From JAXGXJ01 sp963816155 (GTDB lineage: Bacteria > Actinomycetota > Thermoleophilia > RBG-16-64-13): DNA of 64,000 bases. This document shows, piece by piece, positions 37,747 through 46,800 of the stretch. Both the position numbers and the translations under genes were made by a program. Under the pieces are notes generated by a model. That model did not search any database and had not been told where the DNA came from. It saw only the letters and a list, made by a program, of their open reading frames with translations. The stretch is from contig CAWFJE010000009.1 in NCBI GenBank assembly GCA_963816155.1, forward strand, positions 186,001 through 250,000, read 5' to 3'. The stretch's first letter is position 1, and every line of letters begins with the position of its first letter.

Positions 37747-38715
37747 TCAGCCCTCGACGTCCTCCGGGCGCGGGATGCGCGACTCGCACGGCACCCTCGT
37801 CTGGCAGAGGCCGCAGGCGTAGCCCTTGAACCCGAAGTGGCTCTCCACATAGTCGCGCATGGGCGGCCCGAGGTGGTGGCTGCAGGGCTCCTTGTCTCTC
37901 CCCTCTTCTCGCACCGACCCCACCGGGCAGCGCGCCGCGCAGCGGGCGCAGAGGCCCCGAGTGAGGTAGAGGCAGTAATCGAAGGGGCCGGAGTAGGGAC
38001 GGGGAGTAGCCGGGATGCGGGCTCGGACCACCACGGAGCCGAACCTTACTGCCTGGCCCCTCTCCGTGATCAGCCCTCCCGTGAGCCCGAAAGTGCCCAA
38101 GCCGGATACGTGGGCCACGTGGCGCTCCGACCAGGTGGAAGCCATGAAGAAGCGCTCTGAGGATTGCGTCGACCACTCGGGGAGCAACGCTGGAGCCGCA
38201 GCTTTGTACCCCACGTCGTTGAGCGCGGCGATGAGGGCGACGTGGAGGGCGTTGTTACACTCCTGTCCGAACATGCGCGCCCGGGCCCAGGTCTCGGAGG
38301 GGTAGCGTGTCTCACGGCTGTTGGACTGCTTGGCTTCGTCGCTCTGGCAGAGGGCCCAGCTGATCACGGTGAGGTCCTCGGCGGTGACGGGGGCGTCGAC
38401 GCCCGCGGGGTCGCCCGCGGGGCCGCCGTTCCCTGGGGTGACGGCGCCCGGCCTGGCGCCCGCGGCGTCGTCCGAGCGCGAGACCGTGCCGGCGAGGGCG
38501 AAGGCCTCCAGCGGGGTCCAGTGAAAGGGGCCTACATGCTCCTTGAGGTCTTCGTACAGAGGGTCGGCACCGCTGGAGAAGCCCACGAGGACGTCGGCCC
38601 AGGCCTTGCCTTCCGTGCCGGGGCCGAGGTTGTTGTTCTCAGGGACGGCTAGGTAGTCTCGGATGAACCGGTCGACGAAACGGCTGAGATCTGCGCCCGA
38701 GTCCACGCTAGTCAC
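37747..38715 (-). CDS. 4Fe-4S protein related to epoxyqueuosine reductase
   Basis: A 322-residue Fe-S protein. The C-terminal half has GLGTFGLTGGLITERGQAVR, SVVVRARIPATPR and two cysteine clusters, CARCAARCPVGSV with a distal Cys in KEPC, and CGLCQTRVPCESRIP, in an arrangement like QueG and related corrinoid Fe-S oxidoreductases. The N-terminal half is divergent and includes a Gly/Pro/Ala-rich insert around residues 85-110. A role in queuosine synthesis is uncertain; such paralogues are common in anaerobes. The gene overlaps yjbQ by 8 bases. Confidence 0.75.
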   Translation of the reverse strand: MTSVDSGADLSRFVDRFIRDYLAVPENNNLGPGTEGKAWADVLVGFSSGADPLYEDLKEHVGPFHWTPLEAFALAGTVSRSDDAAGARPGAVTPGNGGPAGDPAGVDAPVTAEDLTVISWALCQSDEAKQSNSRETRYPSETWARARMFGQECNNALHVALIAALNDVGYKAAAPALLPEWSTQSSERFFMASTWSERHVAHVSGLGTFGLTGGLITERGQAVRFGSVVVRARIPATPRPYSGPFDYCLYLTRGLCARCAARCPVGSVREEGRDKEPCSHHLGPPMRDYVESHFGFKGYACGLCQTRVPCESRIPRPEDVEG

Positions 38716-39121
38716 CTGCCCCGCCGTGCAGGATCACCCAGACCGTGCGTGTTCGCGGGCCGTCGAACTCAGCCAGATAGATGCTCTGCCAGGTGCCGAG
38801 GCGAAGGCGGCCGCCCTGGACGGGTGCAGACAGGTGGGTGCCCATGAGGCTGGTCTTGATGTGCGCGTCGGAGTTGCCCTCGGCGTGCTCGTACCCGGCC
38901 TTGGCGGGCACGAGGCGGGCCAGTCCGGCCACGATGTCGCGGGCCACGGAAGGATCGGCTCCCTCGTTGATGGTCACTCCGGCTGTGGTGTGCGGGATGA
39001 AGATGTCGACCATCCCGTCGTAGCTGGGGGCGGTCTCAGAGATCGCCGCCTGCACCTGAGAGGTGATGTCCAGCAGGATCTCACGCTTGCCTGTGGATAC
39101 GCGTAACTCGACCAGAGCCAT
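38708..39121 (-). CDS. YjbQ/UPF0047 family protein
   Basis: Small conserved protein of 137 residues. Family hallmarks are DGMVDIFIPHTTAGVTINEG, HAEGNSDAHIKTSLMG and GTWQSIYLAEFDGPR. Members have been linked to weak thiamine phosphate synthase activity, but the physiological role is unsettled. I chose the ATG at 39121 (MALVELRV) because AAAGGA lies 9 bases upstream; upstream in-frame ATGs exist at 39130 and 39154. The QueG-like gene overlaps its end. Confidence 0.88.
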   Translation of the reverse strand: MALVELRVSTGKREILLDITSQVQAAISETAPSYDGMVDIFIPHTTAGVTINEGADPSVARDIVAGLARLVPAKAGYEHAEGNSDAHIKTSLMGTHLSAPVQGGRLRLGTWQSIYLAEFDGPRTRTVWVILHGGAGD

Positions 39122-39211
39122 GCCCGTCATCCTTTGTGGAGGGAGTTCAGACATCGTAGCAGGATGCGTCGGCTGCGAGGTCGGACACGACCATCGACGG
39201 CCGGCGAAAGG

Positions 39212-39284
39212 TGGAGGTAAGGGGACTCGAACCCCTGGCCTGCGCGATGCGAACGCGCCGCTCTCCCATCTGAGCTATACCCCC
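39212..39284 (-). tRNA. tRNA-Ala (anticodon CGC)
   Basis: A 73-base cloverleaf on the minus strand. The acceptor stem GGGGGTA pairs with TACCTCC (one G-T), the D arm is GCTCAGATGGGAGAGC, the anticodon stem-loop GCGCG-TTCGCAT-CGCGC has anticodon CGC, and the T arm is AGGGGTTCGAGTCCCCT. The discriminator base is A, and CCA is not encoded. It reads Ala codon GCG. Confidence 0.96.
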
Positions 39285-39314
39285 AGTGTGCGAGGGGTAT
39301 TTATAGCACACGGG

Positions 39315-39480
39315 GGGAGCCGCTGGCACCTCTCCTCCAGCTGCGAATCCACGATTCTTCCGGAGAGGTGCCAGCGGCTCCCTGTATGGGTGGCTGCGAA
39401 TTCACGATTCTTCCGAGAAGGGCGATAGCTGCCTCCTGTATAGGTGGCCGCAAATCCACGATTCTTCCGGAGGGTTGTAG
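39315..39480 (-). repeat. Three tandem copies of the conserved-loop hairpin repeat
   Basis: Read on the minus strand, the motif GGAAGAATCGTG followed by GATTCGCAGC-like sequence occurs three times, with the GATT core at about 39458, 39404 and 39351 (period 53-54). The copy nearest the tRNA is the 26-base loop (39336-39361) of a perfect 21-base-pair hairpin, 39315-39335 with 39362-39382. The other two copies have weaker stems but share flanking CTGTATGGGTGG-like sequence. The motif also occurs at 18.4 kb with an unrelated stem. It lies between the slipin gene and tRNA-Ala. Confidence 0.85.
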
Positions 39481-39491
39481 CCGTCCCCTGC

Positions 39492-40409
39492 CTAGGTGAG
39501 TGCTTGATCAGGATCCTTTGTGCGGCACCTCTGACTGCGGCGGCGGCGTCTCCAGTTCCGAGGCGTCCGCAGGCGGCACGGCGGCTGGCGGAGTGCGGCG
39601 ACCGCGGGCGCCGCCGCGACCGCGGGCGCCGCCGCCGCGCTCTGTGGCGCCCCCATGTACTTCTGCATGAACGGCGTGATGAGATCGATGGGGATGGGGA
39701 AGATCGTGGTGGAGTTCTTCTCCACGGCGATCTCGGTGAGGGTCTGCAGGTACCGCAGTTGGATGGCTGCGGGGTTCTGTGACAGGACCACGGCGGCCTG
39801 GGACAGTTTCTCGGAAGCCTGGAACTCGCCCTCGGCGGCGATGACCTTGGCCCGCCGCTCCCTCTCAGCCTCCGCCTGCCGGGCCATGGCGCGCTGCATG
39901 CTGGTGGGTATCTCCACGTCCTTGATCTCTACGATGCTCACCTTGATGCCCCAGGGGTCGGTCTGCTGGTCGATGATCTCCTGCAGACGCTGGTTGAGCT
40001 TGTCACGCTCGGTGAGGAGATGGTCGAGGTCGGATTGGCCGACCACGCTCCGTAGTGTCGTCTGGGCTATCTGCGAAGTGGCGGCGACATGATTCTGCAC
40101 CTGGACGACCGAGCGGGAGGGATCGATCACCCGGAAGTACACGACCGCATTGACCTTGACGGGGACGTTGTCCTTGGTGATGACTTCTTGGGACGGAACG
40201 TCCATGGTGATCGTACGTAGGTCGACCCGCACCACCTTGTCGACGATGGGGATGATCAGGAAGATGCCCGGGCCCTTGGGGTTCATGAGTCGGCCGAGCC
40301 GGAAGATGACCCCTCGCTGGTATTCGGGGAACACCTTGATCGCCGAGGCCAGCACGATGATCACGAGTACGACTACGACGATGATGATGGCTATCGTGGC
40401 TGTATCCAT
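39492..40409 (-). CDS. SPFH/Band 7 protein (slipin), C-terminal tail probably frameshifted
   Basis: Stomatin-like membrane protein of about 300 residues. One N-terminal helix (TIAIIIVVVVLVIIVLASAI) precedes the band 7 domain (VFPEYQRGVIFRLGR, RVDLRTITMDVPSQEVITKD, then the EAERERRAKVIAAEGE coiled coil). It follows the nfeD gene by 9 bases, the classic nfeD-slipin pair, and has GGGAGAGG before the ATG. After the Ala/Pro repeat near 39600 the frame reads Arg-rich (RTPRNWRRRR). One frame over, the same bases read TPPAAVPPADASELETPPPQ and stop at 39508, which looks more natural, so an indel near 39598 is likely. Confidence 0.88.
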   Translation of the reverse strand: MDTATIAIIIVVVVLVIIVLASAIKVFPEYQRGVIFRLGRLMNPKGPGIFLIIPIVDKVVRVDLRTITMDVPSQEVITKDNVPVKVNAVVYFRVIDPSRSVVQVQNHVAATSQIAQTTLRSVVGQSDLDHLLTERDKLNQRLQEIIDQQTDPWGIKVSIVEIKDVEIPTSMQRAMARQAEAERERRAKVIAAEGEFQASEKLSQAAVVLSQNPAAIQLRYLQTLTEIAVEKNSTTIFPIPIDLITPFMQKYMGAPQSAAAAPAVAAAPAVAALRQPPCRLRTPRNWRRRRRSQRCRTKDPDQALT

Positions 40410-40418
40410 TGCCTCTCC

Positions 40419-41870
40419 CTATCCCTCTTGGCCTGGTGTGTCGGCGGCCCGCCCGCCGCTGTCCGCTGCACTGGTCTCTACCGTACCGGATGTGGGCCGC
40501 TCGTGTCTTCCTACCACGAGCATGAGTCCCTCCATACTGAGTACCTCTATCTCTTCGTCTTTAAGCAGGTCTCCTTCTTCCGTTTTCGCGGACCACCGTT
40601 CTCCCTCCACCAACACCTGGCCCTCGGGGGTGAGAGGGGTGACCACGATGCCTGTGCTGCCCAGCAACAACTCGACGCCGGTGGCGACCGGTCGGCGCCT
40701 GGCCCGGGTGATGGCGCCGATCACCAGCACGAAGAATGCAAACATGATCACGGCTACGATGATGAGCACCGGCCAACTCACCTGCAGGTAGTCAGCGGAG
40801 GAGTCGAACAGGAACAGGCCTCCGAGGATCAAGGCGACTGCCGCCCCGATCCCCAATATACCGTGGCTGGAGACGAACAGTTCGGCTATGAACAGGACCA
40901 TGGCCAGGATTATGAGCGCGATCCCCACGAAGTTGACCGGCAGCACGTGGAAGGAATAGAAGGCGAGGAGGAGGGAGATCACACCGATGATCCCGCCCGC
41001 TCCTATCCCGGGGGAGCTGATCTCGAGGACGATCCCCAGGATTCCCAAGGTCATCAGGACGTAGGCGATGTTGGGGTTGGCGAGGAGATGCAGGAAGCCC
41101 TGCGCCCAGCCCATGTCCACCTCATGGACGGGGACCCCCGCGGTCTGCAGGGTGAGGTCTTTCGGCACGGTCGTGTAGCCGTCGATGGCCTCCAGGAGGG
41201 CGGGCACGTCGGCGGCCACGAACTCGATGACCCCCTGCTCCAGGGCCTCATCCGCGGTGAGCGAGACCGCCTCGCGCACGGCCCGTTCGGCCCACTCGGC
41301 GTTGCGGCCGTGGGTGGTCGCCAGTCCGCGGATGTAGGCGGCGGCATCGTTGGTGACCTTGGCCTGCATGACGTCGTCCATCTCCTCACCCATGGAAACG
41401 GGCGTGGCGGCGCCCAGATTGGTCTGCGGAGCCATGGCGGCCACGTCGGAGCCCATGAGGATGTACAGGCCCGCCGAGGCAGCTCGTGCTCCCTGGGGAG
41501 AGACGTAGAAGACGATGGCGATGGGCGCGTCGAGCTGGGCTTGGATGATCTCGCGCATGGAGGTGTCCAGGCCGCCGGGTGTGTCGATCTCCACCACCAG
41601 GGCTCCGGCTCGGGCGGCGGTGGCTTGCTCCATGATGTCGACGAGGAAACCGGCCATGGCGGGATCCACGATGCCCTCCACCTGGGTGGTCCAGATATCA
41701 CCCGGGGCGGGTTCGTCGGCCGATCCGGCTCCGCACCCGGGCAGCGCCGGCAGCAGCATGGCGACCAGGATCAGGGCGACGGCGAAGGCAAGCGCACGAC
41801 CACGCGGACGGTGGGCCCTCCCAGCCGGCCGCGATGCCTGCGGCCATGCCTGCGGCCGAGGCGGTCTCAC
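40419..41870 (-). CDS. NfeD-family membrane serine protease (NfeD1b type)
   Basis: A 483-residue protein with a signal or lipoprotein-like N-terminus (ALILVAMLLPALPGCG), a ClpP/SppA-like protease domain, about five membrane helices, and a C-terminal NfeD OB-fold domain (GVELLLGSTGIVVTPLTPEG). The catalytic Ser lies in QGARAASAGLYILMGSD and the Lys in AKVTNDAAAYIRGLA; VEIDTPGGLDTSM is typical. I chose the GTG at 41870 because it overlaps the previous TGA (GTGA) with GGAGG 5 bases upstream; a TTG at 41891 is an alternative. NfeD proteases cleave the C-terminal region of their partner slipin, encoded next. Confidence 0.92.
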   Translation of the reverse strand: MRPPRPQAWPQASRPAGRAHRPRGRALAFAVALILVAMLLPALPGCGAGSADEPAPGDIWTTQVEGIVDPAMAGFLVDIMEQATAARAGALVVEIDTPGGLDTSMREIIQAQLDAPIAIVFYVSPQGARAASAGLYILMGSDVAAMAPQTNLGAATPVSMGEEMDDVMQAKVTNDAAAYIRGLATTHGRNAEWAERAVREAVSLTADEALEQGVIEFVAADVPALLEAIDGYTTVPKDLTLQTAGVPVHEVDMGWAQGFLHLLANPNIAYVLMTLGILGIVLEISSPGIGAGGIIGVISLLLAFYSFHVLPVNFVGIALIILAMVLFIAELFVSSHGILGIGAAVALILGGLFLFDSSADYLQVSWPVLIIVAVIMFAFFVLVIGAITRARRRPVATGVELLLGSTGIVVTPLTPEGQVLVEGERWSAKTEEGDLLKDEEIEVLSMEGLMLVVGRHERPTSGTVETSAADSGGRAADTPGQEG

Positions 41871-42508
41871 GCCGGCCTCCGTGAGCTCCAAGCGGCGGGG
41901 CTGGGAGTCGGCTCCTGGTGCAGGAGGCGTCTGAGCGCGGTCTCCAGAGGCGCCAGCACGGACAGGAGAGCCCGCAGGTCTGCCCGCATCAGGAAGACAT
42001 CCCCGCAGTTGCGCAGCTCCTCGAAGCCGTTGTCCCGTAGGAAGGCATAGGAGAAGAACTCGCAGCGCTCCTCGGGCGGCGTGCCGTCATCGGCGGCGGC
42101 CAGCGCGTAGACCTCGCGCAGGCGCTGCTGCTTGAGTTGCTTGAGGGCAGCGTGCAGCAGGCGGCTGGCGGCCCGCCGGTCGTCGAGGTCGTCGCCGTGG
42201 AGACAGAAGAGGATGACCGCCTCAGAGGGCAGGTGCGTGAAGAGAAGGTCGCGCATCCGAGGCAGATCGGCTGCGGGGGCGTAGTGGATGACCCAGGCAG
42301 AGGGGGTCGCTGAGTGCCCGTTCGGCGACACGATCAGTCCGGGACAACCCCACGTATCCTCGAGAGAAGAGGTCCAGCGTCGGCGGACGGCGGCCGCGGT
42401 CGTGGGAGAGACCCGGGCGATCCCGGCCGTCTGCCACCACGCGCAGCAGCGGCAGGGACCGGGCAGGCGGTCCTGTGCGGAAGCACACAAAGGCAGGTAC
42501 TCGGGCAT
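41867..42508 (-). CDS. Hypothetical protein, possibly GNAT-fold
   Basis: A 213-residue protein without a confident family. The N-terminus is Cys/Trp-rich (PGPCRCCAWWQTAG), the middle has SEAVILFCLHGDDLDDRRAA followed by an amphipathic helix, and the end FFSYAFLRDNGFEELRNCGDVFLMR resembles the last strands of GNAT acetyltransferases, so a degenerate acetyltransferase is possible. The ATG at 42508 follows the asp23 stop at once; an open frame to 42769 only overlaps that gene. The stop overlaps the start of nfeD, so it is part of the asp23-nfeD-slipin operon. Confidence 0.7.
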   Translation of the reverse strand: MPEYLPLCASAQDRLPGPCRCCAWWQTAGIARVSPTTAAAVRRRWTSSLEDTWGCPGLIVSPNGHSATPSAWVIHYAPAADLPRMRDLLFTHLPSEAVILFCLHGDDLDDRRAASRLLHAALKQLKQQRLREVYALAAADDGTPPEERCEFFSYAFLRDNGFEELRNCGDVFLMRADLRALLSVLAPLETALRRLLHQEPTPSPAAWSSRRPA

Positions 42509-42510
42509 CG

Positions 42511-42882
42511 TCAGCCCTCCCGCGGCGCGGCGACCTCCATCGGTCCGGCGATCTCGTCCACAAAGAGCGTGACCGTTCCCAGGTCGGTGCTGAGAAGAGC
42601 CGTCACCCGCTCGCGGACGGCTTCCTCCACCTCTCCGGCAAGCTCGGGGATAACCGTGCCCCAAGCCACCCTCACGTGGATCTCGATATCCATGGGGTCG
42701 GGCTCGTTGTCGCGGATGATCACGCCTCCTGAATGTACCTCGCGCATCCGGGAGGAAAAACCCTTCCACGGCGAGGCGTGAAGCTCGACGATGCCCGGGA
42801 CCGAGCGGGCTGCGTCGGCAACGTAGGTGGCGATCACCTCAGGAGCGAGTTGCGGTCTGCTCTCATCGCTGGACTGCATCAT
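42511..42882 (-). CDS. Asp23/Gls24 family protein
   Basis: A 123-residue protein of the Asp23 (alkaline shock/envelope stress) family. It has LAPEVIATYVADAARSVPGI at the N-terminus, then IEIHVRVAWGTVIPELAGEV and EEAVRERVTALLSTDLGTVT, the usual alpha/beta pattern. Such proteins act at the cell envelope, often membrane-anchored through a partner. It is the first gene of a unit with the hypothetical protein, nfeD and slipin genes, which fits a membrane-stress role. Confidence 0.88.
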   Translation of the reverse strand: MMQSSDESRPQLAPEVIATYVADAARSVPGIVELHASPWKGFSSRMREVHSGGVIIRDNEPDPMDIEIHVRVAWGTVIPELAGEVEEAVRERVTALLSTDLGTVTLFVDEIAGPMEVAAPREG

Positions 42883-42964
42883 CCTTGACCCCCGGTTCGG
42901 AGTCTGACTGAGTGGAACCTCATCCTCCCGCGGGGTCGCGTCGCGGGCAGGCTTGCGTCCTAGT

Positions 42965-44116
42965 TTATACCAATCGCCACAGGGTCGCCTCCGGCCGGGT
43001 GAACAGTCGCATGGGCAGGAAGCTGGTCCCGATGCCGCGGGAGATCACGAGCATGCCACATCCCCAGGCGTGGAGGCCTGCCAGGCGGGGGTCCTGCTCG
43101 GCGTTCAGGGGGGCGAGGCCTTGGGGGCCGGGGACGCGTATCTGGCCTCCATGGGTATGTCCGGCGAAGGCGAGCGGGAAGAGTCCGGCGAGGGGCGACG
43201 ACGGCACCGGCGGTTCGTGGACGAGCAGGATGGGGAAGGCCCCCGGCGGGATGATCGGCGCTCGCGGCGCCCCGGGCTGAGCGGCGGCGCCCTGGACCGG
43301 GACGCCGGCCGCTGGGGCGTGCCACCGCGTCCTGCGTGTTGTTGCCTGCGCCGCTCGAGACGCTCCCGCTTCCACGAGACCGAAGCCGGCACTCAGATAG
43401 TCGGCGCCGCACAGCACAAGGGGTGTATGGTCACCGGCGCCGGCTGGTTCGAGGCCGTCGTGGGCGGGATGTGGCGGGACGTATAGCGATACACAGCGGT
43501 CCTGCAGAAGGGTGATACCGAAGGTGGCCCATAGGTCTTCGGTGTGCCGCGTATGGGCGAGAGGGCCCTTGCCCAGCCCATACTCGTGATTGCCGGTGAC
43601 GGCAAAGGTCCCCAGACGGGGCCGCAGGTCGGCTATCAGTTCGAGACAGCGGAGGCTACGGTCGCGCTCGCCCAGAATGTCGCCGGTGAGAAAGACCAGG
43701 TCGGGAGTGAGGGGACCGGCCCAGTCGACCACCTTCCTCAAGGCCCGCTCGTTAGTGGGAAACAGGCCGGCGTGCACGTCGGACAGGTGGAGGATGGTGA
43801 GCCCCGCCCAAGCGGGGGGTAGTTCGGGGACATGCAGGTCTTCCTGCCGGCAGAGAACCCACTGGGCTTCGAAGACCATGTACGCAGCCGCGGCCGCCAC
43901 GGCGGCCGCGGCGCCTCCCGCGAGGAGGGTCGCGCATCTTCGCGCCGGCCGCCACGGCGGCCGCTGCTGGGTGGGTCGCGCCGACCGCGCAGCTGCCTGC
44001 GGCGGCCCGTGGGGCTGCACTGACCGCGCAGCTGCCCGTCGGGACCGCGCCGCCGCCCGCGTCGGCGGCGCACTCTCGGTGCCCCGCAGCTTCTGTTTGT
44101 TCGGATGATCTGCCAT
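42965..44116 (-). CDS. Membrane-anchored metallophosphoesterase
   Basis: Calcineurin-like phosphoesterase of roughly 380 residues. A basic, Ala/Arg-rich N-terminus precedes one membrane helix (LAGGAAAAVAAAAAYMVF). The metal motifs are ILHLSDVHAGLFP, LVFLTGDILGERD, TFAVTGNHEYGLG and FAGHTHGGQIRVPG, in family order, as in YkuE-type enzymes. A low-complexity insert of about 50 residues lies between the third and fourth motifs. The start is uncertain: ATGs at 44116, 44146 and 44164 are all in frame; GGGGAACG precedes the first. The substrate could be UDP-linked lipid A-type or other envelope phosphoesters; unknown. Confidence 0.85.
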   Translation of the reverse strand: MADHPNKQKLRGTESAPPTRAAARSRRAAARSVQPHGPPQAAARSARPTQQRPPWRPARRCATLLAGGAAAAVAAAAAYMVFEAQWVLCRQEDLHVPELPPAWAGLTILHLSDVHAGLFPTNERALRKVVDWAGPLTPDLVFLTGDILGERDRSLRCLELIADLRPRLGTFAVTGNHEYGLGKGPLAHTRHTEDLWATFGITLLQDRCVSLYVPPHPAHDGLEPAGAGDHTPLVLCGADYLSAGFGLVEAGASRAAQATTRRTRWHAPAAGVPVQGAAAQPGAPRAPIIPPGAFPILLVHEPPVPSSPLAGLFPLAFAGHTHGGQIRVPGPQGLAPLNAEQDPRLAGLHAWGCGMLVISRGIGTSFLPMRLFTRPEATLWRLV

Positions 44117-44297
44117 CGTTCCCCGGTCTGGTGCACTGTCGGTCATCGTCTCATGCCCATGCATGATTATGGTATCTCCCCCTTCGGTATCATGAGGGCA
44201 GGGGCGCGGGGCCATAGGCTTCTCGACCGGAGCATCCCCTACCGCCACGTCAGGTCATCCATACTCGGCCGCCGTACGCCGATCAGAAAGGTCCGAC

Positions 44298-45231
44298 ATG
44301 AACAACGAGGCTGCGCTGAGCATGAACACTGTGGAGGGGCGGTGGCTCGTCTGCGCCGCGCACATGGCCCAAGCGGGAAAGAGAGAGGCACAGCCTCTGT
44401 ATGGCACCGCCGCGGGTCGGGAAGTCTTGGGCCAGGGCGCCGGCGGAGACAGGACCCTGGAGATCGACCGGGCCTGCGAGACCGCCATGCACGAGGTGCT
44501 TGCGGCCGAGGCTCCCGTTCCCTATCGGCTGGTATCGGAGGAGTCGGGCATGAGCGGTGCGGCCGATGCGCTATGGAGGGTGGTGGTGGACCCCGTCGAC
44601 GGCAGTCTCAACGCCAAGCGCGGCCTCGAGCCCTTCTGCGCCTCCATCGCCGTGGCCGATGGCTCTAGCATCCGGGACGTCAAGGTGGCCTATATCGAGG
44701 ACTACATGCGCCCACACGCGTTCGCGGCCGTCAAGGGAATGGGTCTGGTGGACCTGATTGCTTCACAGTCTGCGGCGGGCGCCCCTCCTCGAGATGTCCG
44801 CGGTCCGGGTCGACCCCGACTTATCGCGCTTCAGCCCGGATCTCGTGGAGGTGGTGTTGCTCGAAGCCGGGCGTCCCGACAGACATCACTTTCGCTACCA
44901 GGATCTGAGCGTGATGGGGGCTGTGGGTAGGAGCCAGGACATGCGCATCCGCCAGATCGGCTCGCTCGCCCTCTCCCTCTGCTACCTGGCCGTGGGCATA
45001 GCTGACATCCTCGTGGCTGCGGTGCGGTCTCGCTCGGTGGATATCGCCGCGGGTCTTCTCATACTCGAAGAAGCGGGTGGAGGCGCGGCCACCTTCGAGG
45101 GTGAGGACATCTTCCTCCAGCCGCTCGATCTCGACAAACGTTGTGCCTTTGTGGCTTGGCGTCCCGGATTGGATGCGCAAGAGGTGCTGCGCCACGCGCG
45201 ACACCTGGGCTCCACACTCTTCGGTTCGTAA
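44298..45231 (+). CDS. Inositol-monophosphatase-family protein, frameshifted
   Basis: Phosphatase of the IMPase/FBPase fold of about 310 residues. The first part reads from the ATG at 44298 (AAAGG upstream) and has EEAGLVSEES-like YRLVSEESGMSG and the metal motif VVDPVDGSLNAKRG. The second part, in another frame, has QDMRIRQIGSLALSLCYLAV and the C-terminal motif SRSVDIAAGLLILEEAGG. The frame changes between about 44750 and 44785, where the upstream frame becomes Arg/Gly-rich and the downstream frame picks up PLLEMSAVRVDPDL. The protein resembles archaeal-type bifunctional inositol/fructose phosphatases; substrate unknown. Confidence 0.82.
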
Positions 45232-45273
45232 GAGGCGTTGCCCGGGCCTGACGCCGGGCGCCGCCGCCGTCGC

Positions 45274-46687
45274 TCAGCGGCCGAGGATCCTGTCCGCCGC
45301 CTGCAGCGCGTACATCTGGATCTCCAGGTCTCGGTCCTCCAAGCACTCTCGGAGAACGTCGAGTGAGGCCGGGGTGCTCACGTTCTCGAGCGTATCGATG
45401 ACGGCCCGCTTCAGTTCAGGGTCGTCGGTGCGCTTGAGGACCCCCGACAACTCCGCGGGCTCCAGGAAGGCCACCATCTCGGCGCGTTCCTTGGGGGGCA
45501 GGGCCATGACATCTTCGGCGGTCTTGACGATGCCGCCCGGTGCGGCCTTCGGCCGCGGCTTGGTCTCCAGGGTGTCGTCGAGCGGGTCATGTTGGTCGGT
45601 CCTCGCTCCGGCGACGGATCCTGCGTAGGCGGGAAGAGGTCCTGTCGCAGCAGCGTCCTGCACGGGCCTGATAGACCAAGACGAGGGGGCAGCCGCGCTG
45701 CTCTCAGTCTGGGTGGAAGGAGTCAGCGCGCTCGTTTCCCCGCCCGCGGGGACCGCCGCACCGGCCGTGGGTTTCGGGTCGCCTCTTGTCAGCGCTGTCG
45801 CGGCGGCAAGAGCAGCGGCCGAAGCGCCGGCGGTGGCTGCGGCGGTGGGCATGGATGCACCGAAGGGTGGTGGCTGGACGTAGGCGGCTCTGGACTCAAG
45901 AGCCTGCACCTTCGGCGCATCGGTCTCGAGCTGCGAAGCGTAGTAGGTCAATTGACCCAGTCGGGCGCGGGCGTCCGGGTCGTCCTTGAGGTCCTTCGGT
46001 AGTTCCAGGGCCTGGATGGCCACCTTGAGCTTCTCGGGGCGGAAGACGCTCAGTCTCTTCACGTCCTCGGCGGCGAGTTCGCCCCAGCCGTGGAGGAGGC
46101 CTACCAGAACTGGTGCGATCGGGTCTGAGGCCAAGGGGTTGTGGGGCTGGGGAGGCAGGGCAGGCCACGGTTCCAGCGGGTCGCCGTTGGACTTGGCCGT
46201 AGGTCCTTGCTGCGCTACCGGCTGCGCTGCGTCATCCGCGCTCGCTGGTGCTGGGGCAGCTTCCATGACTGGGGTGGCCGACGAGTCGGCGGCCTCATCA
46301 GCTGCGTCCGCGTCGACGGCTTCATCAGTGACGGCGTCGGTTTGGGCGGCCTCATCAGCTGCGTCCGCGTCGACGGCTTCATCAGCGGCGGTGTCGGTTT
46401 CGACGGCCGTCATCAGCTGCGCGGGCATCGGCCTCGATGGCGGCATCAGCTGCCACGGCAGCCATCTCGCTGCTCGGTTGGGGGGCCTCGTGAGAGGCCT
46501 CATCGAAGTACGCAAGTGCTGGTTCGCTCTCGGCCGGCGTCGGTTCACTCGTCAACGGTCTCGTCTGGGCGGTGGACTCGGCGGCTCGGCGGCTCCGGCT
46601 CACAGAGAGAGCGATGAGGAGGGCCGCCAACAAGACCACTACGATGATAATCGGTAGCAGGTACGGGCTCCCGAACAACTCTGGCAT
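45274..46687 (-). CDS. Membrane-anchored HEAT-repeat protein, frameshifted
   Basis: A protein of about 470 residues. The N-terminus (MPELFGSPYLLP then IIIVVVLLAALLIALSV) is a membrane anchor, followed by an acidic Ala/Glu-rich region. The C-terminal ~60 residues look like HEAT repeats (DPELKRAVIDTLENVSTPAS, LEDRDLEIQMYALQAADRIL). The middle holds AAEDVKRLSVFRPEKLKVA and a long low-complexity stretch. The anchor reads in one frame and the rest in another; the switch is near 46415, in an Asp/Ala-rich repetitive stretch (imperfect 60-base repeats near 46300-46390). Without the shift the downstream frame would have no natural start. Function unknown. Confidence 0.72.
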
Positions 46688-46800
46688 GGCGCTTACCCTT
46701 CCGGAATCTCCTGGGGTACACACCTATATACTAACGACTCTTGGGGGTTAGGGTGAGAGGAATCTTGGTGGCCGAACGAAATGAGTAAGTAGAACAGACG

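Noticed and set aside
39336..39480. CRISPR-like array (three 23-base repeats at 53-54 base period)
   Set aside because: The intervals between repeats are similar to each other rather than unique, one repeat sits in a hairpin loop, and there are no cas genes.
40428..42050. 540-codon open frame on the plus strand opposite nfeD
   Set aside because: Antisense shadow with His/Gly/Asp-rich sequence; nfeD has catalytic motifs and a coupled slipin.
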